Part shown: positions 5,105-5,602 of the stretch, one piece after another
Layout of the letters: each line of letters opens with the position of its first letter
How positions within the stretch are numbered: position 1 is the stretch's first letter
From: Atribacterota bacterium
GTDB taxonomy: Bacteria; Atribacterota; Phoenicimicrobiia; Phoenicimicrobiales; Phoenicimicrobiaceae
Reading direction: 5' to 3'
Assembly (NCBI GenBank): GCA_030666935.1
Contig: DAOUWX010000128.1
Span: 1 to 5,602, forward strand
Length of the DNA: 5,602 nt
Notes under the pieces: model-generated
Database searches by the model: none
What the model was told of the DNA's origin: nothing
What the model saw: the letters and a program-made list of their open reading frames with translations, nothing else
Made by a program: the position numbers and the translations under genes

Positions 5105-5602
5105 TTAAAATTTATTTATATAAATATCTCCCGAAACAGTATCAACTACAATTCTATTATCTCCTGTTCCCACAGTGCCTTCAAGTTGCTTCATTTTATT
5201 AAAACTAATTATGGTAATGGGGAACTTAGCAACAACCTCTCCTGAAACAGTATTGGTTTTTAAGTAAAACTCTGCATATTGAGGTAAATCAATTTTAACT
5301 TTTCCGGAAATTGTTTTAACACCAATATTATAATCGAAAACCCTGTATCCAACGTCTATATCTCCTGAAACTAAATCTGCTTTTAAATTTCCCGAAAAAT
5401 CTACTATATCTACATCTCCGGAAGTAATATTAAGTATTAGATTATCTGAGCCAAGAGACTCTATCCTCAAATCTCCGGAGACCGTTTCACATTGAAAATT
5501 ATTTAGATCTAAATTGCTAATATCTACATCTGCTGATACCGTATCTATAATAATACTCTCCCTATAATCTTGAGGGATATAAACATCTAAAACCGCATTA
5601 GC
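5105..5602 (-). CDS. DUF4097-type beta-repeat protein (LiaG-like), 5'-truncated by the window edge
   Basis: On the minus strand the frame is open from base 5602 to TAA at 5105, giving 165 visible residues. The TTG at 5470 is internal because similar sequence continues upstream of it. The chain is built of short repeating strands with recurrent SGD/SGE turns: DTVSADVDI, ETVSGDLRI, NITSGDVDI, DLVSGDIDV, KTISGKVKI, NTVSGEVV and DTVSGDIYI. This regular beta-strand pattern is typical of DUF4097 (putative adhesin, LiaG-like) proteins, which are usually envelope-associated and often sit next to PspC genes. The N-terminus, where any signal or membrane anchor would be, lies off the window, so location is inferred from family and from the PspC neighbour 33 bases downstream. 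Confidence 0.88.
   Translation of the reverse strand, partial: ANAVLDVYIPQDYRESIIIDTVSADVDISNLDLNNFQCETVSGDLRIESLGSDNLILNITSGDVDIVDFSGNLKADLVSGDIDVGYRVFDYNIGVKTISGKVKIDLPQYAEFYLKTNTVSGEVVAKFPITIISFNKMKQLEGTVGTGDNRIVVDTVSGDIYINKF

Noticed and set aside
1..5602. tRNA-Sec (selC), CRISPR array, or transposase gene
   Set aside because: I looked for cloverleaf-like pairing, regularly spaced repeats and transposase motifs on both strands and saw none.

Overview
The window is AT-rich bacterial DNA from an organism that uses selenocysteine (Sec). Its left side holds the end of selB (Sec-specific elongation factor) followed 30 bases later by selD (selenophosphate synthetase). A second selenoprotein gene of the HesB/IscA-like family lies about 1.1 kb further on. 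Both selD and the HesB-like gene carry an in-frame TGA followed at the right distance by a bacterial-type SECIS hairpin, so ordinary gene calling truncates selD and misses the HesB-like gene. The taxon cannot be fixed from this sequence. AT richness, strong GGAGG ribosome sites, sigma-70-type promoters and spacer repeats of a kind I associate with uncultured anaerobes (Atribacteria- or Clostridia-like) suggest an anaerobic bacterium, but this is inference.

Plus strand, 1-4060. selB (5' end off the window) and selD form an operon that probably ends at a hairpin near 2658-2694. The spacer 2571-2903 holds that terminator, a heptamer tandem repeat, a near-perfect -35/-10 promoter and a possible 26-codon upstream reading frame. 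A lipoprotein gene with two Ig-like domains follows; its start is ambiguous (GTG inside the Shine-Dalgarno, or a non-standard ATT at ideal spacing). A second strong promoter at 3623-3651 then drives the HesB-like selenoprotein gene, closed by a textbook terminator at 4024-4060 that can also serve the convergent gene.

Minus strand, 4083-5602. A small conserved protein resembling DUF6506 (4083-4391) is separated from two envelope genes by a nested inverted-repeat element (4495-4580). The envelope pair is a DUF4097-type beta-repeat protein (5' end off the window) followed 33 bases later by a PspC-domain membrane protein. They look like an envelope-stress operon and show no visible tie to selenium metabolism.

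How it fits together: SelD makes selenophosphate, the Se donor for Sec-tRNA. SelB delivers that tRNA to UGA codons marked by a SECIS. SelD itself and the HesB-like protein are two local clients. I found no tRNA-Sec gene, selA, CRISPR array, transposase or clearly unknown multi-gene system here. The points most worth checking are the two recoded genes, the lipoprotein start and stop, and the inverted-repeat element.
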